Positions 27,061 through 35,152 of a stretch of 64,000 bases of DNA are shown in pieces. A program made the translations under genes and the position numbers. How positions within the stretch are numbered: position 1 is the stretch's first letter; each line of letters begins with the position of its first letter. The stretch comes from Actinomycetes bacterium. GTDB lineage: Bacteria; Actinomycetota; Acidimicrobiia; Acidimicrobiales; SZUA-35. Under the pieces are notes generated by a model. That model was not told where the DNA came from. It saw only the letters and a program-made list of their open reading frames with translations, and searched no databases. The stretch is taken from positions 16,265 to 80,264 of the forward strand of contig JAJRXF010000180.1 in assembly GCA_024276425.1 (NCBI GenBank). Direction: 5' to 3'.

Positions 27061-27504
27061 TCAGCCCCGCTTTACCAATGGACGGCCATAGGTGCTCTTG
27101 GCCACGTCGGCACCCGCCTTGGACTTGCCCCGAGACTGCCACGACCCCCACATCCCAGACATGATACCGAGGAAGATGATGTAGATGAGCGCTGCCACCG
27201 AATCAGAGATTACTCGGCGGGTAATATCGAAGGGGAGCCAGCCTCCCTGGCTCTGGGGGCGGACAATGTCGCCCCAGCCAAAGACAAACTTGTCGGAGCG
27301 GAAACTCCACTCGTTTTCTGCCAACGTCAGCCACTGATGCGGGACGATGCCGAAAACAATGAACATCAGAAAGAAAATGTAGGCAGAAAACAATGCTGCC
27401 TCGCCCCAGGTCATGGTGGCACCAACGGGGCGCCGCTTGGAATACCGCCAAATGCCAGCGGCCATGAGCACGGAGATGAGTACCGACACCACTAGGGCAA
27501 CCAT
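27061..27504 (-). CDS. Small three-helix membrane protein heading the cytochrome operon
   Basis: I do not recognise this 147-residue protein. Three transmembrane helices are predicted at about 1-20, 33-58 and 98-122. The second helix ends in GIVPHQWLTLAENEW, with a histidine near the membrane face. The C-terminus is basic. It is the first gene of the minus-strand block that leads through the Rieske/cytochrome b genes into nuoA-N, and the ferredoxin gene follows after 8 bases. A subunit or assembly factor of the cytochrome complex is the natural guess, unproven. Confidence 0.78.
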   Translation of the reverse strand: MVALVVSVLISVLMAAGIWRYSKRRPVGATMTWGEAALFSAYIFFLMFIVFGIVPHQWLTLAENEWSFRSDKFVFGWGDIVRPQSQGGWLPFDITRRVISDSVAALIYIIFLGIMSGMWGSWQSRGKSKAGADVAKSTYGRPLVKRG

Positions 27505-27911
27505 TGGCGAGAACTCCTCGTTTACTGCGATCGAACGCTACTGCGATCGGGGCGGACTAGGGACTGGGGGCTGCACCCTCTCTCGCATGAGCGAGATTGA
27601 GCGCGGTTTTGATCGGCTGACACAGATCAACGTGTGCATAATCTACATCGCCAAAGGCTCGACATGACAAACTCATCGAGACCTTCATCGAATGGTCGCT
27701 ATTTGTTTGCGCTTACAAGGGGCGCTTACCGGGCAATGTCAGCTACCTCGACAGGCAAACCACCGGAGCATCCGACGCGAGAAGGTGTAGCACGACTTGG
27801 TTCCAACTACCGTCATGAGTCGAAAATTCAGGACGAAGAGATCGTGGTCGCGGGAAGTTTCGGCCTAGAGTTAGCCAGCCTGTACCCGCATGATTTGAGT
27901 GAGAGCATTCC
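27505..27911. promoter_or_regulatory. Divergent control region between the cytochrome operon and cytochrome c
   Basis: A 407-base gap between divergently transcribed respiratory genes. Three symmetric or repeated elements are seen. A direct repeat ACTGCGATCG occurs at 27524-27533 and 27540-27549, just upstream of the minus-strand start. An inverted repeat TCTCGC-ATGA-GCGAGA lies at 27581-27596. A second inverted repeat TTGATC-N10-GATCAA lies at 27609-27630. No consensus -35/-10 pair stands out; CATAAT at 27637-27642 is a possible -10. A frame of 93 codons at 27634-27915 has no recognisable product and no good ribosome binding site. Operator function is inference. Confidence 0.4.
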
Positions 27912-28727
27912 GTGACCGAGATCCCTGAACATCTCCTGAAACGCAGCAAGTCGGCCAAGGGCCAAAAAACGGGTGATGGCCCAGCTTCGACCGCCGAGTC
28001 AAGCTCGAGTGCGGTTACTCCCGCCGCGAGTGAGACCCCGGCTCCTTCGGGCCCTCCGGCCATTGCTGCAGCAGCCGCCGCTATTCCCAAGGACGTCGAA
28101 CCCGCACCTGCCGCCCCAGAGCCACATTACGTTGCCGCGTCCCGGGCTCGAAACCGGATCCCGATGTGGGCCCTCCCGTTAGTATTCGCCTTGCCCATCT
28201 GGGCTCTGTCTTATGCTGGCACCATGCAGCTTCCACCAACGGAAGACTTATTGTTTGTCGACGCGGCCCAGGCGTACTCAAGTTGTGCGTCATGCCACGG
28301 AGCCACCGGAGGCGGCGGCGTCGGCTACGCCCTCAGCGGCGGCGAAGTTCTGCAGACCTTTCCCGAACCCGTTGATCAGATGGCCTATGTTGCCCGAGGC
28401 TCCGCAGCCATTGCCGGAGAAACCTACGGTGCCAATGGTCGCCGAGTGGCGGGTGAACTTGGCGTAATGCCTGCCCACAAGGACACCTACACGCTTCTCG
28501 AACTCGAACTTGTGGTCTTCTACGAGCGGGCAATCTTGTCCGAGGAGGACACAACCGATGCGTCCTATCTGGAGTGGATGGACAACCTCCGGGAACGGAT
28601 CGAAGCGAACGAACAAGACCCTATTGACCTTGACCAACTCCTGGGCTGCGCCGATCCCGCAATCACCCCTGGAGGCGGAGGCGGAGGCGGAGGCCCGGAG
28701 TGCCCCGGACCTGCCTCAGCGGGCTGA
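27912..28727 (+). CDS. Membrane-anchored mono-heme cytochrome c with N-terminal IPEHLLKRS motif
   Basis: A 271-residue protein starting at a GTG. It opens with TEIPEHLLKRSKSAKG, nearly the same opening as the cytochrome b subunit at 24993-25730. An Ala/Pro-rich cytosolic linker leads to one transmembrane helix (about 85-104), then a haem domain with CASCH at 125-129. A likely axial methionine is in GELGVMPAHK. The C-terminus is a run of eight glycines followed by a short Cys-containing tail. It diverges from the cytochrome operon and probably serves the same electron-transfer chain. Confidence 0.9.
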   Translation: MTEIPEHLLKRSKSAKGQKTGDGPASTAESSSSAVTPAASETPAPSGPPAIAAAAAAIPKDVEPAPAAPEPHYVAASRARNRIPMWALPLVFALPIWALSYAGTMQLPPTEDLLFVDAAQAYSSCASCHGATGGGGVGYALSGGEVLQTFPEPVDQMAYVARGSAAIAGETYGANGRRVAGELGVMPAHKDTYTLLELELVVFYERAILSEEDTTDASYLEWMDNLRERIEANEQDPIDLDQLLGCADPAITPGGGGGGGGPECPGPASAG

Positions 28728-28810
28728 AACCATTCCTTCATCTGACGCTAACCTTCAACTAGTCAAGAAGTCTGATGGTCTGCGTCAGAGTTAGCCGTGT
28801 CTCCCAAGTT

Positions 28811-28851
28811 TGCTCAACTGGAGGACCCCTCGCTCAAACAGAGGACCCCTC
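28811..28851. repeat. Two tandem 20-base units upstream of the metzincin-like gene
   Basis: GAGGACCCCTC occurs at 28821-28831 and again at 28841-28851, exactly 20 bases apart, and the preceding ten bases of each unit also resemble each other (TGCTCAACTG and CGCTCAAACA). The pair ends 18 bases before the GTG start at 28870. Two helical turns of spacing is what a protein binding two sites on one DNA face would need; function is unproven. Confidence 0.5.
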
Positions 28852-28869
28852 TATGCCGATAAGGAACTT

Positions 28870-31167
28870 GTGATCGCACGCCCCCAACTTTTTCTCCCGC
28901 TAATCTCCTTCGCCCTTCTTATTGGCTCAACCCTGTCCGCCGTTGAGCCAGTTGGGGCCACACAACCAGCGCCAACAGACCAGCTCACCAACGAGAACCC
29001 AGACGTCCCCTTTATTGTGGATGTCTGGGATCCAACCATCGATGCCGGGTCCGAAGCAGTACAGGAGGCGATGATGGCCTCCCTGGCCAAGGCGGACTCT
29101 TTGGCGAGAGCGGCAACCATCAATCTCCCACCGGGACAGACCGCGCTGCGAGCCTCGGCCATTGGTGGCCAAATATCGGTCAGGTTCAAGAACTCGACGC
29201 CACCCGACGTTCAGAACATTGTTAACACCGCTGCAGCCGACTGGAACGCCGTACTCAATATTCCCAGCGGCGCCCCAGTCGAAATTGATTTCTACTGGCA
29301 GCCCCTTGATCCGGGTTTCCTGGGATCATCTCGCCCCACCTATATCGAACGTCTGGCCAGCCTGCCAACCCTGGACTACTACCCGGTTTCTTTGGCCAAC
29401 GCTCTCCTGGACACAGACCTCCGACCCGACGACGCCGAAATCGAGATCGCTGTTGCCTCCAACCTCTACAATGTCTCCAACGGCTGGTATGCGGGAACGG
29501 GGCCAGTTCCCTTTGACCGGCGCGACTTGTATTCGACCATGGTGCATGAAATTGGTCATGGGCTCGGCTTTATCGGAACCGCCAGGAAACCAACGGCCGG
29601 CCAGCCAACACTTGATCAGATCCCGATGGTCTTTGACCGCCTTGCCCGCTACAACGGTGCGCCCATCGTAGGGATTCCCAACCTCAGCTCGGCTCTAACC
29701 TCAAACAACCTTCACATCAATCTCGGTGGCGAACGTCTGCTCCAACTCTACGCTCCGGGCTCATTCGTCAATGGCAGCAGCTTTTCCCACCTCGACGAGA
29801 AGTACCAGCCTGGCCAGCCAGGCTCGATGATGACGCCAGCTCTTGGACGTGGTCAGACCGACCGGAGGATTGACGCTGCGGTTCTCGGGGTGATGCTCGG
29901 TATTGGCTGGGATGTCAAAGCCAATCCTTTGACCCCAACATCACTCAGTGTGACGTCTCAATCCCAACAACTCACGGCGAACTGGTCGGTCGATCTCAGC
30001 CAGTCGGGACTTCCCCCCACAGGCTATGTTGTCCAGGTCGCTCAGGGCTCCTCGGTTATCGCCTCCAATAGTCTTTCCTGGGAGTCAAGTTCAACCACAA
30101 TCGGTGGACTCACGAATTTCGAGGACTATGAGCTAGAAGTGAATGCGATTGCTGGCAACGGCTCGATGTCCAGCTTTTCCGTCCGTACCGTTGGCCACCC
30201 GTACCTGGTGAGGGCAACTGGCGGTGGTCTAACCCGGACTCTGAGTTGGGAGCCTATGAACTCGCCAGGAACAAATGGTGCTACCTATAGCGTTGAGCGA
30301 TCAAAGGACGGAGGTCCTTTCCATCCAGTCGGTTCCACCACTGGGACCAGCCTGTTCGATCCAGCACTCACACCAGGCGTCTTTCAGTATCGGGTCACCG
30401 GATCCTCGGCTGGCGGAACCAGTATTTCAGCCCGCTCGCTGTTTGTGGGTGCAACCACCACGACCGTGAGGCCATTCTCACTCGACGGTCAGGTTGCTCG
30501 GCTCTATCGGGCCTATTTTGACCGTGAACCGGATGCATCGGGCATGGCCTACTGGCTGGACCGGCGGGCCGGTGGTCTGACCTTGGAGGCAATGTCGGCT
30601 GGGTTCGCCAGTGGACCGGAGTTTGCAGCCACCTACGGTTCGCTCAGCAACGCCGATTTCGTCAACCTGGTTTATACCAAAGTGATCGGTCGGTCCGCTG
30701 ACCCTGAGGGCTTCAACTACTGGCTCAATCAACTCAATGATGGCATGAGCCGCGGAGCCATGATGGTTGGATTCTCTGATGCCCCCGAATACATCGCCGC
30801 AACCGGAACCGTCGCTCCTCAAACCTCCGTCGAAGCTAGCGTCTACCGACTTTATGTGGCGTACTTCCTGCGGGCGCCCGACTCCCCAGGCTTTGACTAC
30901 TGGGTCAGCCAGGCAACCTCAGGCACGTCCATCCCGGCCATCTCGGCCCAGTTCGCCACCAGTCCGGAGTTTCTAAATCGATACGGATCGGTTGACAATG
31001 AGGACTTCGTCAACCTGATCTACCAAAACGTTCTGACCCGCCAGCCTGATGCCGCTGGCTTTGAGCACTGGACCAGCCAGCTCAATGCCGGGGCGTCGCG
31101 GGGTGAACTCATGGTTGGGTTCTCCAACAGCAAGGAGTTCCTGCTGGCCACTGGCACCCTGCCCTAG
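28870..31167 (+). CDS. Secreted metzincin-like protein with FnIII-like and DUF4214-type repeats
   Basis: A 765-residue exported protein. The GTG at 28870 is chosen because AAGGAA precedes it closely and the first 30 residues then form a clean signal peptide; the frame opens at a TTG at 28810. A metzincin-like zinc motif HEIGHGLGF lies at about 226-234, but the usual third ligand (HExxHxxGxxH) is a glycine here. Two fibronectin type III-like segments follow (about 370-540). The C-terminal 220 residues contain two paired repeats of the DUF4214 kind, each with RLYxAYFxRxPDxxGxxYW followed by NLxYxxVxxRxxDxxGFxxW. It likely acts outside the cell, perhaps in adhesion or matrix turnover; substrate unknown. 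Confidence 0.8.
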   Translation: MIARPQLFLPLISFALLIGSTLSAVEPVGATQPAPTDQLTNENPDVPFIVDVWDPTIDAGSEAVQEAMMASLAKADSLARAATINLPPGQTALRASAIGGQISVRFKNSTPPDVQNIVNTAAADWNAVLNIPSGAPVEIDFYWQPLDPGFLGSSRPTYIERLASLPTLDYYPVSLANALLDTDLRPDDAEIEIAVASNLYNVSNGWYAGTGPVPFDRRDLYSTMVHEIGHGLGFIGTARKPTAGQPTLDQIPMVFDRLARYNGAPIVGIPNLSSALTSNNLHINLGGERLLQLYAPGSFVNGSSFSHLDEKYQPGQPGSMMTPALGRGQTDRRIDAAVLGVMLGIGWDVKANPLTPTSLSVTSQSQQLTANWSVDLSQSGLPPTGYVVQVAQGSSVIASNSLSWESSSTTIGGLTNFEDYELEVNAIAGNGSMSSFSVRTVGHPYLVRATGGGLTRTLSWEPMNSPGTNGATYSVERSKDGGPFHPVGSTTGTSLFDPALTPGVFQYRVTGSSAGGTSISARSLFVGATTTTVRPFSLDGQVARLYRAYFDREPDASGMAYWLDRRAGGLTLEAMSAGFASGPEFAATYGSLSNADFVNLVYTKVIGRSADPEGFNYWLNQLNDGMSRGAMMVGFSDAPEYIAATGTVAPQTSVEASVYRLYVAYFLRAPDSPGFDYWVSQATSGTSIPAISAQFATSPEFLNRYGSVDNEDFVNLIYQNVLTRQPDAAGFEHWTSQLNAGASRGELMVGFSNSKEFLLATGTLP

Positions 31168-31192
31168 ATGAAACCACTTTGGTGGCCATTGG

Positions 31193-32494
31193 CTACCCCT
31201 CAGCTAGCTCTTGGCCAACCTCTGAGGCGGCATCAATGGTGCGCTCGATCTCAGCATCGCTATGAGACAAGCTTGGAAACATGACCTCGTAGGGACCCGG
31301 CGCAAAGGCAAAGCCACGCTTGAGCATGCCGTGGAAGAAACCCGGGAACTGACCCGTGTCGGCCGACCGTTTTGCGTCGTCATAGTTGAGGACCTCACGA
31401 CTATCGAAGAACAACCCAACCAGGGCGCCAACCTGGGGAATCTGAACGCTCAACCCGGCCCCACCCAATGCTGCTCGGAGGCCATCGGCCAAACGAGTGG
31501 CCGTTGTCTCCAACTGGTCAAACCGGTCCTGGCCTAGTTGACCGAGTGCTGCCAACCCCGCGGCAGTGGCAAGAGGATTCCCGGAAAGGGTCCCTCCCTG
31601 ATAGACCGGCCCAAGGGGGGCAACATGATTCATGAGCTCTAGCGTTCCGCCGAAACATCCGACGGGAAGGCCCCCACCAATGACCTTGCCAAATGCCCAC
31701 AAGTCCGGGGTCACGCCACTCCAGGCCGTGGCCCCTCCCCTCCCGAGACGGAACCCGGTGATGACCTCATCAAAGAGTAGGAGGGCCCCAACGCGGTCAC
31801 ATTCGGACCGGCATGCCTGGAGAAAGCCTGGTTCCGGGGGAACGAGACCCATGTTGGCCGCAACGGGTTCGACGATAAGCACGGCAGTGTCCTGATCGAG
31901 CTGGGGTACGACGTTGTAGGGAGCGACGACAGTGTCGGCCACTGCCGATTCAGTGACTCCGGCCGACCCAACCAATCCCTGGTTGGCTACTCCGGAACCT
32001 CCGGCCACCAAAAGTGCGTCAACGTGACCGTGATAGCAACCGGCGAACTTGACCACCTTGGAGCGTCCGGTCGCTCCGCGGGCTAGCCGAATGGCTGACA
32101 TCGTTGCCTCGGTGCCCGAGGAAGTCATTCTCACCATTTCCAAACCGGGCACCCATTGGCACAAGAGTTCCGCCAGCTGAACCTCGCGCCTTGTCGGGGC
32201 CCCAAAGGTCGTCCCCTCTGTGGCTGCCTCGCGGATGGCCCGAACAACCATCGGATCGGCGTGGCCCAAGATCGAAGCCCCATAGCTCTGGACATAGTCG
32301 ATATAGCTCCTGCCATCCTCATCCCAGACTGTCGAACCCCTCGCGTTCTTCACGAAATACGGGGTGCCGCCGACAGACAAAAAAGCTCGCACCGGTGAGT
32401 TCACCCCACCGGGGAGCACCGCCTTGGCCCGCCCGAAAAGCTCCTCGTTGGTTGAGGCTGGCATGGCATCAAACTCTTCTTGTTCTGAGCTCAC
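31193..32494 (-). CDS. hemL: Glutamate-1-semialdehyde 2,1-aminomutase
   Basis: The PLP enzyme that turns glutamate-1-semialdehyde into 5-aminolevulinate, the second step of the C5 haem route. The 433-residue length is normal. Visible family features are PGGVNSPVRAF near the N-terminus, SSGTEATMSAIRLARG, and the PLP lysine in WAFGKVIGGGLPVG. It is the last gene of hemA-C-D-B-L; the ATG overlaps the hemB stop as ATGA. It converges on the metzincin-like gene with a 25-base gap that holds no strong terminator. Confidence 0.96.
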   Translation of the reverse strand: MSSEQEEFDAMPASTNEELFGRAKAVLPGGVNSPVRAFLSVGGTPYFVKNARGSTVWDEDGRSYIDYVQSYGASILGHADPMVVRAIREAATEGTTFGAPTRREVQLAELLCQWVPGLEMVRMTSSGTEATMSAIRLARGATGRSKVVKFAGCYHGHVDALLVAGGSGVANQGLVGSAGVTESAVADTVVAPYNVVPQLDQDTAVLIVEPVAANMGLVPPEPGFLQACRSECDRVGALLLFDEVITGFRLGRGGATAWSGVTPDLWAFGKVIGGGLPVGCFGGTLELMNHVAPLGPVYQGGTLSGNPLATAAGLAALGQLGQDRFDQLETTATRLADGLRAALGGAGLSVQIPQVGALVGLFFDSREVLNYDDAKRSADTGQFPGFFHGMLKRGFAFAPGPYEVMFPSLSHSDAEIERTIDAASEVGQELAEG

Positions 32495-33501
32495 TGGTTG
32501 TCTCCAGCCTTGGTTTCTTGTTGGTTTAGGTAATGAGCCACTTCGGCCGCCAGGTAGGTGAGGATGAAGTCGGCACCGGCGCGCTTGATTGCCGTGAGGG
32601 TTTCCACTGCCGCCAATTCACCGTCAATCCAACCGTTGGCCGAGGCGGCCTTCAGCATGGCGTACTCGCCGCTCACGTGGTAGGCGGCCAGGGGAACATC
32701 GACCGCCGTGCGGGCTTGGGAGATGATGTCCAGATAGGTCATCGCTGGCTTGATCATCACCATGTCGGCCCCCTCGGCGAGATCCAGGCGGATCTCCTCC
32801 ATTGCCTCACGGCTATTGTGAAAGTCCTGCTGATAGGCCTTACGATCTCCCCCGCCAGAAATAGTCACCCCAACCGCGTCACGGAACGGGCCATACATGG
32901 CACTTGCGTACTTGGCCGAATAGGCCAGGATCGGAATCTGAGCAAACCCCGCCCCATCTAAGGCTTGTCGAATGGCCCCAACCTGGCCGTCCATCATTCC
33001 CGAAGGAGCAATCACATCGGCCCCGGCCCTTGCTTGGGCCACCGCTGCCTTGGCGTAAAGTTCCAGCGTCTGGTCGTTGTCAACCTCTCCGTTGGCATCA
33101 ACGACACCACAATGACCGTGATCGGTGTACTCATCCACACACAAGTCAGCCATCAACACAATCTTGGTCCCAAAGGCCTGGCGCAGATGACGGAGCGCAA
33201 CCTGAACAATGCCTTGCGGATCCCAGGCCTGAGAGCCGACGGAATCTTTGTGCTCGGGGATACCAAAGAGGATGCAGGCCGGAACCCCAAGTTCAACCAG
33301 GGTGGCCACCTCTGCTCGAAGGGAATCAAGGGTGTGCTGACACACTCCGGGTAAGGAACTGATGGGCTGAGGTTCGGTGATCCCCTGGCGAATGAAGAGG
33401 GGGGCAACAAGGTCGTCCACACTGAGTCGGGTCTGGGCCACCAGGCGACGCAAGGCGGCACTTCGACGAAGTCGACGGAGTCGACGCTGGGGAAAGCTCA
33501 T
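32491..33501 (-). CDS. hemB: Porphobilinogen synthase (5-aminolevulinate dehydratase)
   Basis: Condenses two 5-aminolevulinates to porphobilinogen. The 336-residue protein has the metal-site segment DLCVDEYTDHGHCG, in which one of the three zinc cysteines is Asp (CxD instead of CxC). Schiff-base lysines are expected in YSAKYAS and MIKPAMTYLD, both present. The ATG overlaps the hemD stop as ATGA and the hemL start follows in the same way. Confidence 0.96.
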   Translation of the reverse strand: MSFPQRRLRRLRRSAALRRLVAQTRLSVDDLVAPLFIRQGITEPQPISSLPGVCQHTLDSLRAEVATLVELGVPACILFGIPEHKDSVGSQAWDPQGIVQVALRHLRQAFGTKIVLMADLCVDEYTDHGHCGVVDANGEVDNDQTLELYAKAAVAQARAGADVIAPSGMMDGQVGAIRQALDGAGFAQIPILAYSAKYASAMYGPFRDAVGVTISGGGDRKAYQQDFHNSREAMEEIRLDLAEGADMVMIKPAMTYLDIISQARTAVDVPLAAYHVSGEYAMLKAASANGWIDGELAAVETLTAIKRAGADFILTYLAAEVAHYLNQQETKAGDNQ

Positions 33502-34259
33502 GCCCCGATGGTACGCACCGTTGCCTCGATCAGCCCCATCGCGGTGTGGGGATTGGCAACCTCTGTCGCTTTGGCCCCTCCTTTCTCCAGAGCGGAGGCG
33601 GTCTGGGGACCAATGCAGATCAGCGCAGCTTCCGTTTGGAGCCCAGCATCGGCGAAGAGCCCCAGGAGACGGTCGGCGATCGAGCCCGAAGTCAACAAAA
33701 TCGCATCCGCTTCCGCCGCATCCGCAACCGACTGGGGCGAAACCGGGGGCATGACACTTCGATAGGCCACAACGGCGTTAACCGAAAGACCATGAGCTAG
33801 CAGGCCATCAACGAGATCCGAGCCAGCAAGCTCACCAAGGGGGGCCAGAATCTGTTGGGGCTGGTCCGAAGACTGGGCTAGTTTTCCCAAGTCCTGAGCC
33901 AAGGCAGCCGCCGTCGCCTGAGTCGCCACAAGGGAAACCGGAATTCCCGCATCAATGAAAGGTTGAGCGGTTGCCGAGCCAACCACGGCCACCTTGGTCC
34001 TTGCCGGCCATGGCCGTAACCCCCGGCCATCCACGACCATTCGAGCCGAGTTTTTTGATGTGCATGCCACCCAGGTGTATGACTCCAGGCTGTCGATGGC
34101 CCGACCGAGCCCTTGGCCAACGATGGGTACAACGGCCACTAGAGGCAAAAGCAAAACGGTCGCACCCAGTGACCCAAGAGCGGCCGCGAGGTCATTCGCC
34201 TGATCCGGGGCCCGGCATAGGACTACCGTGCGATCAGCCAAGACGGTGGCGAGACTCAC
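33498..34259 (-). CDS. hemD: Uroporphyrinogen-III synthase
   Basis: Cyclises hydroxymethylbilane with inversion of ring D. Sequence conservation in this family is low. The call rests on a 253-residue two-domain alpha/beta protein with WVACTSKNSARMV (typical xxFTSxNGV position), VGSATAQPFIDAG, a second-domain ILLTSGSIADRLLG, and CIGPQTASALEKGG, and on its place between hemC and hemB with 4-base overlaps on both sides. Confidence 0.9.
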   Translation of the reverse strand: MSLATVLADRTVVLCRAPDQANDLAAALGSLGATVLLLPLVAVVPIVGQGLGRAIDSLESYTWVACTSKNSARMVVDGRGLRPWPARTKVAVVGSATAQPFIDAGIPVSLVATQATAAALAQDLGKLAQSSDQPQQILAPLGELAGSDLVDGLLAHGLSVNAVVAYRSVMPPVSPQSVADAAEADAILLTSGSIADRLLGLFADAGLQTEAALICIGPQTASALEKGGAKATEVANPHTAMGLIEATVRTIGA

Positions 34260-35152
34260 GATCGGGTCGACTCCACCCGCTGCCGAAGTTCGACCGCTGC
34301 TGCCACACCGACCTCGCGATGACCCCGACCGGTCATAGCGAGTTCGATTCGCTCGTAGGCCCCGGTATCTGGATCGGCCAACATCGCTGACAGGGCGAAC
34401 TCATTCGGCTTGTCTCGTGCAGGCCCACAAAATGCCCCGGCAGGCAGATCACAGTCACCGCCAAGCTCGGCCAAGAATGCCCGTTCGGTTTCCACCTGCA
34501 ATCTGGTGAGTGGATCGTCGATCTTGGCCAACAAACCAGCAACGTCACTGTTGTCTTCACGACATTCGATGGCCAAGGCCCCCTGTCCGACCTGCGGAAT
34601 CATGAGCCTGGGCTCAAGAACCTCCACCGCGTCCGGCTGTTCACCTAAGCGTTGCAGCGCGGCGGCAGCCATCACGATAGCCCCACCGTCGGGGATCTTG
34701 GACAACCGGGTTCCGATATTGCCCCGTAGCCCAACAAAGCTCAGATCGGGACGAATCCGAGCCAGTTGTGCCTGTCGACGATTGGATCCGGTGGCCACAA
34801 CCGCACCCAAGGCTAAACCCTTGAGGGTCGACCCCACTAAAGCGTCTCGAACATCGCCCCGTCGCGGAAAGGCGGCGATGATCAGCCCATCGGGTGAGAC
34901 CGCTTGCAAGTCCTTGGCCGAGTGAACAGCAATATCGGCCTCCAAGCCAAGAACTTGGGCCTGAACTTCCTTGCTAAATGCGCCCTTGCCTCCAAGGGCC
35001 GAGATTGGCAAACTCTGGTTCCGGTCCGCCTGAGTTTCCAGCTTGACAAACTCAATCTTGACCGCGGGATCGACCATGCTGAGGAGTGCGGCAATATGGC
35101 GACTCTGCCAGAGAGCCAACGGACTCTGGCGGGTAGCAATCCTGATGGTCAC
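34256..35152 (-). CDS. hemC: Hydroxymethylbilane synthase (porphobilinogen deaminase)
   Basis: Polymerises four porphobilinogens on a dipyrromethane cofactor. The 298-residue protein starts IRIATRQSPLALWQS, and has AVHSAKDLQAV (catalytic-region D), TGSNRRQAQL and ELGGDCDLPAGAFC, where a cysteine for the cofactor is expected. The ATG overlaps the hemA stop as ATGA. Confidence 0.95.
   Translation of the reverse strand: MTIRIATRQSPLALWQSRHIAALLSMVDPAVKIEFVKLETQADRNQSLPISALGGKGAFSKEVQAQVLGLEADIAVHSAKDLQAVSPDGLIIAAFPRRGDVRDALVGSTLKGLALGAVVATGSNRRQAQLARIRPDLSFVGLRGNIGTRLSKIPDGGAIVMAAAALQRLGEQPDAVEVLEPRLMIPQVGQGALAIECREDNSDVAGLLAKIDDPLTRLQVETERAFLAELGGDCDLPAGAFCGPARDKPNEFALSAMLADPDTGAYERIELAMTGRGHREVGVAAAVELRQRVESTRS

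Noticed and set aside
27634..27915. 93-codon frame in the divergent cytochrome promoter region
   Set aside because: No ribosome binding site, no recognisable protein features and it overlaps the cytochrome c start; more likely regulatory DNA.
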